Assembly (NCBI RefSeq): GCF_900155595.1
Contig: NZ_FTPB01000004.1
Span: 1,302,001 to 1,366,000 of the forward strand
DNA from: Actinomyces mediterranea
Lineage (GTDB): Bacteria; Actinomycetota; Actinomycetes; Actinomycetales; Actinomycetaceae
Direction: 5' to 3'
Length of the DNA stretch: 64,000 bases
Below the pieces are notes generated by a model. It did not search any database. It was not told where the DNA came from and worked only from the letters and a program-made list of their open reading frames with translations. The translations under genes and the position numbers were made by a program. Positions 7,873 to 18,200 of this stretch are shown one piece after another. The first letter of the stretch is position 1. Each line of letters opens with the position of its first letter.

Positions 7873-9234
7873 TTGTCCAACACACAGGTCGGCGCCGTCG
7901 GCGCACCCAAGATCCTCACCCGGCCCATCATCGAATGGGCGATGTGGGACTGGGGGTCAGCAGCATTCAACGCGGTCGCCACAACCTTCGTGTTCTCCGT
8001 CTACCTGACGGGGACCGATAGATTCGCCCCTGGAGACGAGGCCTCCGTTCATCTGACAACCGGTATGACTATTGCGGGTCTCGTCATCGCCCTCCTCGCT
8101 CCGATCACCGGCCAGAGGGCCGACCGGCGCGGCAAGGGAGGCGTGTGGCTCGGATGGTTCACTGCAATGGTCGTCGTGTGCTGCGCATCGATGTTCTTCG
8201 TCGCACCCGAATCTCCGTTTGGGCGCAGCGGGGCGATGTGGCTCGGCATCGTCCTTCTCGGCTTGGGCAATATCTTCTTCGAATTCGCATCCGTCAACTA
8301 CAACGCGATGCTCAACCACCTCACGACGAAGGAGAACATGGGGCGAGTTTCTGGACTGGGATGGGGCGCCGGATACGTCGGTGGCATCGTCCTCCTCCTG
8401 ATCCTCTACGTCGGCCTCATCGGCCCGAATCTCTTCGGCGTCCCCACCGACAACGGTATGGCCGTCCGCATCTCCATGGTGATTGCTGCTCTTTGGTTCG
8501 CCCTGTCAGCAGCCCCCGTCATTATGCGTCCGCCGACACCGTCCGTGATCCGCCACGAGGGCGATGCGCGCGAGACTCTGTGGGACTCCTACCGGCTCTT
8601 GTGGGGCACAGTGAAATCCCTCGCCGCAGAAGCACCCCACACGCTGTTCTTCCTCATCGCCTCCGCAGTCTTCCGCGATGGATTGGCGGGTGTCTTCACC
8701 TTCGGAGCGATCCTCGCGGGCACCGCCTTCGGCTTCTCCGCCGGCTCCGTCATGATCTTCGCTATCGCTGCGAATATCGTTGCGGGGATCGCGACCATCA
8801 GCTTCGGCGCCCTTGACGACCGATTCGGGCCCAAGAAGGTCATCATCTTCTCACTCGCCTCCATGGTCGTAGCGGGACTGGGGGTGTTCTTCCTCCACTC
8901 CCATGGTCAGATCGTGTTCTGGACGCTCGGCCTCATCCTGTGCATCTTCGTCGGGCCCACCCAATCCGCCTCCCGCTCCTTCCTCGGGCGCATGATCCCC
9001 AAGGGGCGCGAGGGCGAGGTCTACGGGCTGTACGCCACCACCGGGCGCGCGGTCTCCTTCGTCGCACCCGCCATGTACGGGCTGTTCCTGCGCATAGGCA
9101 AAACGGTGACAGAAGAGGGCCAAGATTACACCTACTGGGGGATCCTCGGCATCATCCTCGTGCTATTGGTCGGCCTCGTCCTCACGATCCCTGTGAAGGC
9201 GGAACAGGCCCACCTCGACCACTTCGACGACTGA
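7873..9234 (+). CDS. MFS transporter, UMF1/Atg22-like
   Basis: A 453-residue polytopic membrane protein with about 12 hydrophobic segments. The start chosen is TTG at 7873 because AAGGAG sits eight bases upstream; the GTG at 7864 overlaps that site. The N-terminus IIEWAMWDWGSAAFNAV resembles the WALYDWANSAF motif of the UMF1/Atg22 branch of the major facilitator superfamily. LLAPITGQRADRRGKGG matches the loop 2-3 motif, and VNYNAMLNHLT...GRVSGLGWGAGYVGG is a further family signature. The substrate is not known. Some relatives are involved in amino-acid efflux or cell-surface processes, but no role is claimed here. Confidence 0.85.
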   Translation: MSNTQVGAVGAPKILTRPIIEWAMWDWGSAAFNAVATTFVFSVYLTGTDRFAPGDEASVHLTTGMTIAGLVIALLAPITGQRADRRGKGGVWLGWFTAMVVVCCASMFFVAPESPFGRSGAMWLGIVLLGLGNIFFEFASVNYNAMLNHLTTKENMGRVSGLGWGAGYVGGIVLLLILYVGLIGPNLFGVPTDNGMAVRISMVIAALWFALSAAPVIMRPPTPSVIRHEGDARETLWDSYRLLWGTVKSLAAEAPHTLFFLIASAVFRDGLAGVFTFGAILAGTAFGFSAGSVMIFAIAANIVAGIATISFGALDDRFGPKKVIIFSLASMVVAGLGVFFLHSHGQIVFWTLGLILCIFVGPTQSASRSFLGRMIPKGREGEVYGLYATTGRAVSFVAPAMYGLFLRIGKTVTEEGQDYTYWGILGIILVLLVGLVLTIPVKAEQAHLDHFDD

Positions 9235-9255
9235 CAATCGGCCGCGCGCCGGGCC

Positions 9256-9921
9256 TCACTGATCCTCCCGCGATGCGGGGGAGCGCAGCACGAGCAGCGC
9301 ATCCGCCCGTCTGCCGGCCTCGTGTTCGCCAGAAGCGGGAACTTCCCTCCACCGATCCTCGCCCACCTCGATCTGCCACCGGGGAGTCACGAAGGATAAA
9401 GCGGCGAGGAGCTCCGCTGCCGTATACGTGGTCCCATGGTTGGAATGCCACGGCGGATTTACCGCGTGCACGGCGATCATGAGGCGACCGCCCGGTGCGA
9501 GGCGCTCGACCTGACGGGCGAGGAGTCCGGGAAGGGTTGGGCCGTCGCCCTCGTCATTGCAGTGGACGAATGAGGCGCAGATGAGGTCGAACTCGCCGTC
9601 AATGTCGACGTTGGACGCGTCGCCGACGATTCCCGTCAAGCGCGGGCGCAACCCCTCAAGGCGGGCCGTTTCGCACATGCGGCTGATCGCCGTCACTGAG
9701 TAGTCGATACCGACGCCCTCCCATCCGCGCGAGACGAGCCAGAGAAGATCCGCTCCCTCGCCGCAGCCGATGTCGAGAACCCTGCCCGGGGTCCATGATT
9801 CAGTGACCGTGGCGAGCCATTCATTCGGCTCGTTCGACCACAGTCGCCGAGTCGAGGAGTAGCGCTCCTCCCAGCGGTCCGGGCCGTCAGCCTGCGGAGG
9901 AATGTCGTTCGTAGAACTCAT
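9256..9921 (-). CDS. Class I SAM-dependent methyltransferase
   Basis: A 221-residue Rossmann-fold methyltransferase. WEERYSSTRRLWSNEPNEWL at the N-terminus and motif I VLDIGCGEGADLLWL bind S-adenosylmethionine. GVGIDYSVTAISRM is motif post-I, FDLICASFVHC is motif II and LAPGGRLMIAVHAVNPPWH is motif III. The WxxRYxxxxxxW..P N-terminus recalls tellurite-resistance (TehB)-like and thiopurine-type methyltransferases; the actual substrate is not known. A TAGTGT-N6-ATG arrangement upstream predicts a leaderless mRNA. Confidence 0.82.
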   Translation of the reverse strand: MSSTNDIPPQADGPDRWEERYSSTRRLWSNEPNEWLATVTESWTPGRVLDIGCGEGADLLWLVSRGWEGVGIDYSVTAISRMCETARLEGLRPRLTGIVGDASNVDIDGEFDLICASFVHCNDEGDGPTLPGLLARQVERLAPGGRLMIAVHAVNPPWHSNHGTTYTAAELLAALSFVTPRWQIEVGEDRWREVPASGEHEAGRRADALLVLRSPASREDQ

Positions 9922-9927
9922 AAGGGC

Positions 9928-9933
9928 ACACTA
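9928..9933 (-). promoter_or_regulatory. -10 of leaderless promoter (methyltransferase)
   Basis: On the minus strand TAGTGT is followed by six bases and the ATG at 9921. Confidence 0.5.
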
Positions 9934-9994
9934 AGCGGTGGTGGAGTGACGCGCTAGACATGACGCATCACGAAACGATCAAGAGAATGCCCAG

Positions 9995-10510
9995 TCAGCC
10001 GATGCGGACGACGAGGGCGGCCGCACTCGCCGCGAGACCATCCCCGCGCCCCGTGAACCCCAGACCATCAGTCGTCGTCGCACTCACCTGCACCGGTGCT
10101 CCGACGATCTCGCTCATTCGCGCGCGCGCCTCGGGCAGTCGCGTCGCCATACGGGGTCGATTCCCGATCACCTGCACCGTCGCATTGCCGACCTGCCAGC
10201 CCGCCTCGGCGGCCATGCGCACCACTTCTTTGAGGAAATCCTCCCCCGATGCATTCGCCCACTCAGGGCGGGACGTCCCGAAGACGCTGCCCATCTCACC
10301 CAATCCAGTCGCCGCGAGGATCGCATCGCACACTGCGTGTGCGGCGACATCCCCGTCGGAGTGTCCCGACAGCGGGGTTTCGCCCGGCCATGCGAGGCAG
10401 GCGAGCATCAACGAACCGGTTTCGGGATCGTCCTCGTCGGTGACGAAGGCATGGACGTCGATCGCCTGACCGACGCGGAAGGGGATCGGGGAGTCGCTGT
10501 AGTCGCTCAT
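9995..10510 (-). CDS. ispF: 2-C-methyl-D-erythritol 2,4-cyclodiphosphate synthase
   Basis: Fifth MEP-pathway enzyme; it cyclises CDP-methylerythritol 2-phosphate and releases CMP, working as a zinc-dependent trimer. The zinc ligands are in DVHAF (Asp18, His20) and in the [18 protein letters not shown] motif. [16 protein letters not shown] and the C-terminal [21 protein letters not shown] are family signatures. Length, 171 residues, is slightly above the usual 155-160. TAGGCT-N6-ATG upstream predicts a leaderless transcript. It is separated from ispD and inverted relative to it. Confidence 0.93.
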   Translation of the reverse strand: MSDYSDSPIPFRVGQAIDVHAFVTDEDDPETGSLMLACLAWPGETPLSGHSDGDVAAHAVCDAILAATGLGEMGSVFGTSRPEWANASGEDFLKEVVRMAAEAGWQVGNATVQVIGNRPRMATRLPEARARMSEIVGAPVQVSATTTDGLGFTGRGDGLAASAAALVVRIG

Positions 10511-10516
10511 GGCGTC

Positions 10517-10522
10517 AGCCTA
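10517..10522 (-). promoter_or_regulatory. -10 of leaderless promoter (ispF)
   Basis: On the minus strand TAGGCT lies six bases before the ispF ATG. Confidence 0.5.
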
Positions 10523-10552
10523 GCGAGTGCGGGGCTCCCAATTGTTCTCACA

Positions 10553-12253
10553 CTACGAGAGGGAGGGGGTCAGGGCGACGAGTCCCAGGCCGGAGACTCC
10601 TACGAGGAGGTCGTCGAAAACGAGAGTCGGTTCTGACAACTTTCGGGTTTTCTTCACATCGACAAGGGAGCCTGTCGCCGAATCGGCAAAGAACGGATGC
10701 CGCTCGAAATCGTAAAACCCTAACCCGATCGAACGATCCGTTGAGAGCACGAAGCCTTCAAGTTCAACAGTGCATTCGCCGTCATAACCGTAGGACAGCG
10801 AGTAATCGGAGTTGATGCCCTCTATCGAAATCTTCTGGTTGTTCATAACCATGTCCTCACAATTCTCACCGGTGAAGCCGACGAGTCCATCACCCCAGGT
10901 GCGCACTTCATCGCGCCATTGTCGGCCGATTTCTTCGATAGTGGGGCGCCGCGGTCCGAGGACGGGCCGGGGTCCGCGCGTGACACGGCGGTAGTCGATG
11001 TCGAAGGTTTCGATGAGTGAGCCATCCGGGGCGAGTAGGCTCATAGAATCCTTCTCGCCGGGGATGACGGCCCACCCATCCGACGCTGCAATGATGGGTC
11101 CTTCAGAGTCCAGATAGGCGTAGTCGGGCTTGACCTCGAAGGAAGAGGTCTCACCGGTGCGGATATTGAAAAGGAGCATCATGTCAGCTGAATAGTCCGT
11201 GACAATCGTCCACTGATCGTCTCCCTCGCCGACAATGTCGTCACTCAGAGAGGCTCTGGTGGGTAACCGTCTCTGCCACAATTGTTCAGTCGGTGATGCC
11301 CAACCGGTGCACAGTCCATCCCAATCACATGCGATCGCCATATCGCCGACAATTTTGACGCGTGTATCCGCACTCCACGGAGACACGATGCGTGCGCCAG
11401 TCTCAATGTCGATGAGGTATCCATCGAGGAGGAGCAGATCCCCCCACAAAGACAGCTCATTCGAGGAGTAGATGACTATGTCCGCACTGAGTCGCCACAA
11501 TTCCTGCGGGGTTGCTCCCGCAACGTCATACGCGACGAGTTGCGGCAATGCGCTGCCATCGCTCGAGACGACGATCAGTGTCGTACCGTTGGCGATTGAA
11601 GCAAAAGTGGATGTCGGCCGATCTGAATCGAGGGGGATCGGGAGTGTCCAGGCGACTGCGACTCCGTGTGACCAATCGGATGAGGGATGTCCTGTCGACG
11701 CCGTAGTACCCGAGTATCCGACAGCCGCCTCCCTGTCGATGCTCGTCCATCGTGTGATGAAGGGGGTGAGGACCAGCACCGCGATGACAATGACAGCGCT
11801 CCCAACGGTGAGCCACGTACGAGGACGTCGATTCGGATGAGGTCCGGACTTTTGTGCGACCGTCGAAAAGGGGTTGACGGCGGGACTGATCTGTGAGGTC
11901 CACTGTTGCAGGGGATCCAACGGCTGGTGCGCGCCCACGAGCGGATCGGACTGCGCGTGGCCAGGATTCGGTCGAAGCGTCGGGACAGCGGGTGTGATGT
12001 CCTCCCGCTCGGGCGCAGCGCTTCCCGGATGCTCGTGCCCGACCCGCGGGGGCTCCGCGGATGGAACGGGCTGATCCGGATGGGACCAGCGTTCGTCGGC
12101 CACCGATGACGGCTCACCCGGTGTGGGAGAGAAGACCGCAGGCGGCTCGGGGAGCGGCGCAGCGATGTCATCAACGCCGTCCACAGGCGGCGCCCACTTC
12201 GAATCGTCGCTCATCGCGCCTCCATTCATCGGGTCGGACCTGGGTTCACTCAC
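10553..12253 (-). CDS. Single-pass membrane protein with Pro-rich cytoplasmic arm and beta-propeller-like ectodomain
   Basis: A 566-residue protein of unknown role. Residues 1-146 are Pro/Ser-rich and hydrophilic, 147-166 (TWLTVGSAVIVIAVLVLTPF) are one membrane helix, and the rest is outside. The outer part has repeated units such as LLLDGYLIDIETGARIVSPW, MLLFNIRTGETSSFEV and WAVIPGEKDSMSLLAPDG, which look like PQQ-type beta-propeller blades. Two starts are plausible: GTG at 12253 with CATACT six bases upstream (leaderless), or ATG at 12214 with GGAGG four bases upstream. It is transcribed divergently from thrC and reads towards ispF. No enzymatic motif is seen. Confidence 0.7.
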   Translation of the reverse strand: MSEPRSDPMNGGAMSDDSKWAPPVDGVDDIAAPLPEPPAVFSPTPGEPSSVADERWSHPDQPVPSAEPPRVGHEHPGSAAPEREDITPAVPTLRPNPGHAQSDPLVGAHQPLDPLQQWTSQISPAVNPFSTVAQKSGPHPNRRPRTWLTVGSAVIVIAVLVLTPFITRWTSIDREAAVGYSGTTASTGHPSSDWSHGVAVAWTLPIPLDSDRPTSTFASIANGTTLIVVSSDGSALPQLVAYDVAGATPQELWRLSADIVIYSSNELSLWGDLLLLDGYLIDIETGARIVSPWSADTRVKIVGDMAIACDWDGLCTGWASPTEQLWQRRLPTRASLSDDIVGEGDDQWTIVTDYSADMMLLFNIRTGETSSFEVKPDYAYLDSEGPIIAASDGWAVIPGEKDSMSLLAPDGSLIETFDIDYRRVTRGPRPVLGPRRPTIEEIGRQWRDEVRTWGDGLVGFTGENCEDMVMNNQKISIEGINSDYSLSYGYDGECTVELEGFVLSTDRSIGLGFYDFERHPFFADSATGSLVDVKKTRKLSEPTLVFDDLLVGVSGLGLVALTPSLS

Positions 12254-12259
12254 ACGACC

Positions 12260-12265
12260 AGTATG
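12260..12265 (-). promoter_or_regulatory. -10 of possible leaderless promoter (membrane protein)
   Basis: On the minus strand CATACT is followed by six bases and the GTG at 12253. Confidence 0.4.
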
Positions 12266-12313
12266 CCGTCACCGGTGCGTTGGACGCCGCTACTGTCAGT
12301 GCTCGAACGCCGA

Positions 12314-12319
12314 TAGGAT
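12314..12319 (+). promoter_or_regulatory. -10 of leaderless promoter (thrC)
   Basis: TAGGAT, six bases, then the thrC GTG at 12326, with no ribosome-binding site between. Confidence 0.55.
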
Positions 12320-12325
12320 TGAAGC

Positions 12326-13771
12326 GTGCGATACATCTCAACACGGCAAGATCCGGCGGTGCCCTCGCGGACTTTCTCGGACATCCTCTTGGAAGGGCTC
12401 GCCCCCGACGGGGGTCTCTACCTACCCGAGGAATACCCGCAGCTGACCCCCCAGGACCTCGCGGACCTGCGTCGCGTCTTCGTCGCCGAGGGCTATGCCG
12501 CCCTCGCCTCACGCGTCCTCGCCCTCTTCATCGACGACATCCCCGCCGCCGACCTCGAAGCGGTCACCGCTCGCGCATACTCCACCCCCGCTTTCTCACA
12601 TCCCGACATCGTCCCCGTCACGCACCTGCGCGACTCCCTGTGGATCGCCCACCTGTCGAACGGCCCGACCGCCGCTTTCAAGGACATGGCGATGCAGCTG
12701 CTCGGCGAACTCTTCGAATACGAGCTCGCCCGGCGGGACGACTGGCTCACCATCGTCGGCGCCACATCGGGGGACACCGGTTCTTCCGCGGAATACGCGT
12801 TGCGGGGCAGGCCCGGCCTCGGAGTCGTCATGCTCACCCCGGCCGACCGCATGACCCCCTTCCAGAGGGCGCAGATGTTCTCCCTCATGGATGACAACAT
12901 CATCAATGTCGCCGTTGACGGCGTCTTCGACGATTGCCAGGACCTCGTCAAGGCACTCAATATGGACGCCGACTTCAAAGCCGCCTGGCATATCGGAGCC
13001 GTCAACTCGATCAACTGGGCGCGCCTGCTCGCCCAAGTCGTCTACTACATCGCGACCTGGCTGAGGATCTCGACGGCGGACACGGACGCGGTGAGCGTCG
13101 TCGTCCCGTCGGGCAACTTCGGCAACGTCTGCGCCGCCCACATCGCCCGCCAGATGGGGGTGCCCCTCGACGCGCTCATCGTCGCAACGAATGAGAACGA
13201 CGTCCTCGATGAATTCTTCCGCACCGGTGTCTATCGGGTGCGATCCGGCGAACAGACCCTCGCTACCTCCTCGCCGTCCATGGACATCTCCAAGGCCTCG
13301 AACTTCGAGCGATTCATCTTCGACCTCCTCGGTCGCGACGGTGGGCGCGTCGCAGAACTCTTCGGAAAGGTACTGGAGCGCGACGGCTGCTTCGACCTGT
13401 CCGACACCCCCGAATTCGCCGCCCTGAGGGAGAACTTCGGCTTCGCATCGGGGACCTCGACGCACGCCGACCGGCTCGTCGAAATCGCCCGTACTGAGAC
13501 AGAAGACGGGTACCTCATCGACCCGCATACCGCCGACGGCATGCACGTGGCGCGCCAATGGGCAGCGCACGTCTCCACGCCCCTCGTCGTCATGGAGACC
13601 GCCCTGCCCGTGAAATTCGCCGAGACGATCCACGAGGCCACCGGCCACGATCCGGCTGTTCCGGAGCGCTTCGCCGACATCGGGAGCGGCCCGCAGCGCG
13701 TCGTCGAACTGCCCAACGACGTTGACGCACTCAAGACACTCATCGAATCCCGGGTCCACCCCCTCGCCTGA
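12326..13771 (+). CDS. thrC: Threonine synthase
   Basis: A PLP enzyme converting O-phosphohomoserine to threonine. At 481 residues it belongs to the long E. coli/yeast-like class, shown by the N-terminal YISTRQ and FSDILLEGLAPDGGLYLPE. The PLP lysine is K119 in NGPTAAFKDMAMQLLG. ATSGDTGSSAEYAL and PSGNFGNVCAAHIARQMG form the cofactor phosphate-binding loops. NAVNSIN-type residues (IGAVNSINWARL) are conserved. The GTG start is supported by TAGGAT-N6-GTG. The 3' end overlaps the convergent SWIM gene by 32 bases. Confidence 0.94.
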   Translation: MRYISTRQDPAVPSRTFSDILLEGLAPDGGLYLPEEYPQLTPQDLADLRRVFVAEGYAALASRVLALFIDDIPAADLEAVTARAYSTPAFSHPDIVPVTHLRDSLWIAHLSNGPTAAFKDMAMQLLGELFEYELARRDDWLTIVGATSGDTGSSAEYALRGRPGLGVVMLTPADRMTPFQRAQMFSLMDDNIINVAVDGVFDDCQDLVKALNMDADFKAAWHIGAVNSINWARLLAQVVYYIATWLRISTADTDAVSVVVPSGNFGNVCAAHIARQMGVPLDALIVATNENDVLDEFFRTGVYRVRSGEQTLATSSPSMDISKASNFERFIFDLLGRDGGRVAELFGKVLERDGCFDLSDTPEFAALRENFGFASGTSTHADRLVEIARTETEDGYLIDPHTADGMHVARQWAAHVSTPLVVMETALPVKFAETIHEATGHDPAVPERFADIGSGPQRVVELPNDVDALKTLIESRVHPLA

Positions 13772-15299
13772 CCCCGCCCACCCTCCCGTGAAACCCGTCC
13801 GAGTACGCGGTGGGGCGGGCGTCCTCGGCTGCGAAAGGGGCTCCGACACCGCGAACCCATGCGGCATCGCGGTCGAGGACGGGCGAGGAGAGGACGGATG
13901 GGCCCGCATCGACAACCCGCTGGCACCAGCGGCGAAGCACCTCGCGCACTTGAGCCGGCCCGGACCCCGCATCCTCCTGGGCGTCCTCGGCGCGCCGCAC
14001 CTCCTCACCATCGGAGGCGGGTTCGGGCAGGGTTCCCGCCCAGGAGCGATCGACGAGGTCGAGGCCCGGCCACCACACGCCTCCGAGCTCATCGGGCACG
14101 ACGATGACTCCGCTGATGACGACCATTCCGAGCAGTTCGTCCTTGCGCGCCAAACAGCGCACGTGGGTCCCCAGGGCTTGCCCGAAGAGTTCGGTCGCCA
14201 GGCCCGCGCCGAGCGCGCGAGCCGTCTCGCTCAAGGACACGAACCTTCCGCTCACATCGAGGCCGCTGCGATCGCCGCCGCGAATTTCGCCCTCGATGAC
14301 CTCGAAGGGCGCGGGAACTGACTTCCACCACTCCTCCGGCGCCGCTGCGAGCGACGCCCGCACTGTTGCGCCCGCGCCCAAACGGCCGTCGTCGCGCGCC
14401 GTCGCTCCGGCGACGAGGAGTCGGCGACGCGACAGGACCCGGATCGGGGCGGACAACTCGCGCCAGACCGGCTCGACGTCGTAGGCGTTTCTCACGCTTA
14501 CCGCGTCGCCGGGGCGCAGGCGCGCCACCGACCAGGTCCGCCCCGACGCGTCCGCGAAAGTCGCCTCGGCCCCGGCGAACCCCGAGGTTGCGATGACGGG
14601 TGCCGCGAAGAGCGGCGTCACAGACAGGCCCCCGACCTTGCGATAGGTCCCGCGCGCTCGGCCGAGCAGCGCCCTCGCATCCTCGTCGGGGCCGAGGTGG
14701 GACAGCAGATGCAAGTTGATGAGGGCGGAAGCGAATGCCGATGCCCGCACCTGCGGTGAGGCCGATAGGTTCTGGTAGTACGCCGTGAGCGCCCGATCCG
14801 CGGTGACGAGGCCCGCGGCTCGCAGCCCGTGGAGATCGCGGGCGAGCGCCGAACGGTGCGCCGCCCCCAGGTGCGCGGTTCCGACCTGCAGGATCGTCGC
14901 GAGGTCGGCGACGACTGCGAGGGCGGTCTCGCGCTGAGCCGCCGACACGGGAACGCTCACGGCCGGGCCCCTCCGAGCGTCGGCGCTCTCAGCTGTGGAG
15001 TCGGAGGCGCCGTCCGAAGCGGCCTCCCCGCCCTCGTCGTCCTCACATCCATCGGCGACTTCCAGGCTCAGAGCCACCACCGCGCGGTGGGCGCAGCGCG
15101 GCGCCAACAGGCAATCGCACACGATCTCGTCCTCGTCGCGCAGTACATTAACGTCGGCCATCCGCACCGTCGACGCGCCGAGAACCGTCTCAGCCCCGAC
15201 CTCCACTCCGTCGGCGAGATAAGCGTCGACCCGTTGACGCACCCGCGGCGTCAACGCATCGACGATGGAGGAGAGTACCTCGGGGGCGATCCGAGTCAT
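13740..15299 (-). CDS. SWIM zinc-finger protein (YehQ-like), last gene of MoxR/VWA operon
   Basis: A 519-residue protein. The zinc-binding SWIM motif C-x-C-x5-C-x-H is seen at C61, C63, C69 and H71 (EIVCDCLLAPRCAHRAV). The rest is mainly helical at first, followed by a beta-rich part (TPLFAAPVIATSGFAGAEATF, GRFVSLSETARAL). No enzymatic motif is seen. Its ATG overlaps the stop of the DUF5682-VWA gene by ATGA, so translation is coupled. In E. coli the SWIM protein YehQ sits in the corresponding place after YehL, YehM and YehP. The C-terminal codons overlap the end of thrC on the other strand. Confidence 0.8.
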   Translation of the reverse strand: MTRIAPEVLSSIVDALTPRVRQRVDAYLADGVEVGAETVLGASTVRMADVNVLRDEDEIVCDCLLAPRCAHRAVVALSLEVADGCEDDEGGEAASDGASDSTAESADARRGPAVSVPVSAAQRETALAVVADLATILQVGTAHLGAAHRSALARDLHGLRAAGLVTADRALTAYYQNLSASPQVRASAFASALINLHLLSHLGPDEDARALLGRARGTYRKVGGLSVTPLFAAPVIATSGFAGAEATFADASGRTWSVARLRPGDAVSVRNAYDVEPVWRELSAPIRVLSRRRLLVAGATARDDGRLGAGATVRASLAAAPEEWWKSVPAPFEVIEGEIRGGDRSGLDVSGRFVSLSETARALGAGLATELFGQALGTHVRCLARKDELLGMVVISGVIVVPDELGGVWWPGLDLVDRSWAGTLPEPASDGEEVRRAEDAQEDAGSGPAQVREVLRRWCQRVVDAGPSVLSSPVLDRDAAWVRGVGAPFAAEDARPTAYSDGFHGRVGGVRRGGGPGIR

Positions 15300-18200
15300 G
15301 AGTGCTCCCGAATGACCGTGCCCACCCATCGGGCCAGATCGAGCGGCGACACCGCCGCGACCCGCATGCCCGCGGCCGCGACCCGTGAGGCGACTCCGAC
15401 GTTGTAGACGCCCGTGCCCGAATCGTTGAGAGCCGCGCACCCGAGCAGCATCACACCGGAGACGGCCAGGGCCTCGACCTCGTCCTCCAGCGCATCGAGC
15501 GGCCCGCCCTCGTCGAAATCCGACACGAGGACGAGCAGGGTGCGCCCCGGTACCCGGACCCGCGATCGGGCCACGCGAAGCGCCCCCGCGATGTCCGTTC
15601 CGCCGCCGATCTCGACCTCCACGAGCAGCGCCAAAGGGTCGTCGACCCGGCCGGAGAAGTCGATGATCTCCGTGTTGAAGGCGAGGAAGTCGACCGACAG
15701 ACACGGGGACTCGGCGAGGATCGCGGCGACGAGGGCGGAGTAGACGACCGACTCCGACATCGAACCGGACACGTCGACGACGAGGATCAGACGCCAGTCG
15801 GATTCTTGGGCCTGCGCCGAATGGAACACCGGGTGAACGGGAACGACTCGGGGGCTCCCGTCGACCGGCACGACGTGGCGCAGATTCGCTCGCAGCGTCC
15901 GCGCAAGGTCGAGATCGTTCGTGTGGCGCCGCGTGGGTCGGCTCGTCGCCAGGCCCGTCAGCGCCGGGCGGAGTCTTACGGCGAGCTCCTTGGCGAGTTC
16001 GGACACAAGTCGGGCGACGAGGGGGCGCAGCTTCGCCAGGCGGGCCTCGGGCAGGGCTCCGGTCAACGACAGGGCCGTCGTCAATAGGTCGACCGAGGGG
16101 CGCACGGTGTCAGGGGAGAGGCGTTCGAGTAGGTCGGCGCGGCCTCGGGAAGCGGCCTCGCCGAAGATCTCCTCGATGTGCCCGTGACCGAAGAGCGCGT
16201 CGATCTCGGACTCCCATTGGCGCACGCCGAGCTGCGAGGGGCCCGACGCGGCGTCCCGTCTGCGCGCGTCGAGGGCGTCGGATGCGCTCCGCCCGTACAA
16301 CTCGTCGAGTGCGGATGCCATGCGTCGGCCCTGCGGCGACAGGCTCGTGCGCTGCGTCCCGAGGATGAGCCGCCACCTCTCGGCCGGGCTGAAGGACGCG
16401 TCGGCGAGCCCCAGGGCCGCCAGACGCGCCCGCGCCCCCGTGTCGGCTTGTGTGATGGCGATGACCTGCTCGGCAGGAAGCTCAAGGTTGCGCGCCCGCC
16501 CCAAGTTCGGCGCGAGGTCGGCGAGCAGGCGTTCGCGAGAATCCTGGTCGAAACAGTCGAACCCGCCGCGCAGGGCCGGCAGGACCGTGACGAACTCCGC
16601 GTCGTCGACGGTGTTGATCCGATCGACGAGGGCGAGGGCGGCGGGCGCCGTGTCGAAACGGGCGCCCGCCGTGATGAGCAGGCCGACGAGCCTGCGGCGC
16701 AGGACCCGTCTGGCTTCCGGGGTGGCGGCGTTGAGCCAGGAGGCGATGCGGACCGCCGCCTCGTCCTCGTCGATGAGGAGTCCGGCGGATGCGCCCTGCA
16801 TGAGGGGCGAGCCCGCGGACGTCAGGCGGTTGAGGGCCGCATGGAGCGAGAGCGGGTGGTCGGCGCCGATCCCGATGAGGGCGGCGAGGGCGGCGGCGTC
16901 GTCGGGGTCGTCGGATCCCTCGATGCCGCGGATCTCGCGGATGGCGGCGGTTCCGAACAGGTCGGCGGCGGTGGCGGCCCTCTCGCGGAGCTGAGAGTCG
17001 AGGAGAGCAGCGCCGGGAATGTCCGCGCGGGCCACGTCGCTTAGGGCGATCGCGAAGGACACGGCCTCGGCGAAGGACACGGTCGCGGTCATGCGAGTAG
17101 CGAGGTTGAGTGCTCTCTCAAGGGGTGCGGGGCAGGCGCAGGCACTGGCCTCGCGCAGGAGTCGCACGACGTCCACGGCACCCTCGACCCGCCGGGTGAG
17201 CAGCGCCGTCGACGCGATCTGCTCGACTGTGAGCCCGCGAATGGAAGCGAGTTCGATGCTCGCCTCCGTGGCGGGAGTCCACTGCACCTGCCAAGTCTGT
17301 GCAAGGGCTTGCGCTCCCCGGGTCGTGCTCCGCTCCTCGCTGTGGCCGTAGACGACTCCGCCCGCGCGCAGCCGGTGCATGAGTACGGAACGGGTGAGGT
17401 CGAGGGCGCTGCGTTCGGGTACGAGGACGAGCTCGTGGGTTCCGTCAAGGGGGAGGCGTGCCGCTTCGACCTCGGATCGCACGGCTTCGAGCAGGGGGGA
17501 TGTGGGGACGGCGGGGTCGACTCGTCCCGTCCTCGTGCCGATGAGGACGCGTTCGAGGGCGTCGGCCACTGCTCTGCCCCGTCCGAGGATTTCCCCTTGG
17601 GCGAGGACGGAGGTGACCGCTTCGACGAGTTCGCGCCGTGAGGGGGCAGCCAGGTTGCGCAGGGTCGCGAGGTCGAGGGCGATGCGTGAACATTCTGCGG
17701 CTTCTGCGGGGCCTGCGGGGTGTCCGGCTTCGCGCAGCGCCCTCGTGATGGAGGTGATGACGGAGGCGACGTCGGCGCGCAGGCGCTTAGGGTCGAGGCC
17801 CGATTCGTAGACGAGTTGTTGCCAGCCGGGGTCGCGGATGCCGGATGGGTAGCCGGAACGCGAGTCGAGGTGGTCGAAGGAGTAGGCGACGAGACAGGAA
17901 CGCACAGGAGCGTGCTGCGTGCGTGCAGGGAGCTTCGCAGCCTCGGAGGAGCCATGTTCCCCAAGCGGAATGTTCACAGCCACAGGGGTGCAAGATGCGG
18001 TGTCTTGTGGAAGGGGGAGAAGAGCGGGGGCGTGGAAGGCTCCGACGAGTGCGGCGACTCGGGTGCCGGACGAGATCTCGGGAGTGAGGGTGGCGCGCAT
18101 CCATTGTTCGCGCTCGAGGCTGTCCTCGTCTGTTTCTGCCTCATCGACGCGCATCGCCCACCCGTGCGCGAGGGCGGCGACGCGGATCTGACCGGGGGTT

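Noticed and set aside
12596-14092. A 498-residue open frame antisense to thrC
   Set aside because: Composition is typical of an antisense high-GC frame and thrC is certain.
15300-15704. N-terminal extension of the SWIM protein
   Set aside because: The added residues are Arg/Gly-rich antisense-like sequence inside the VWA coding region; the ATG at 15299 with an ATGA overlap is a far better start.
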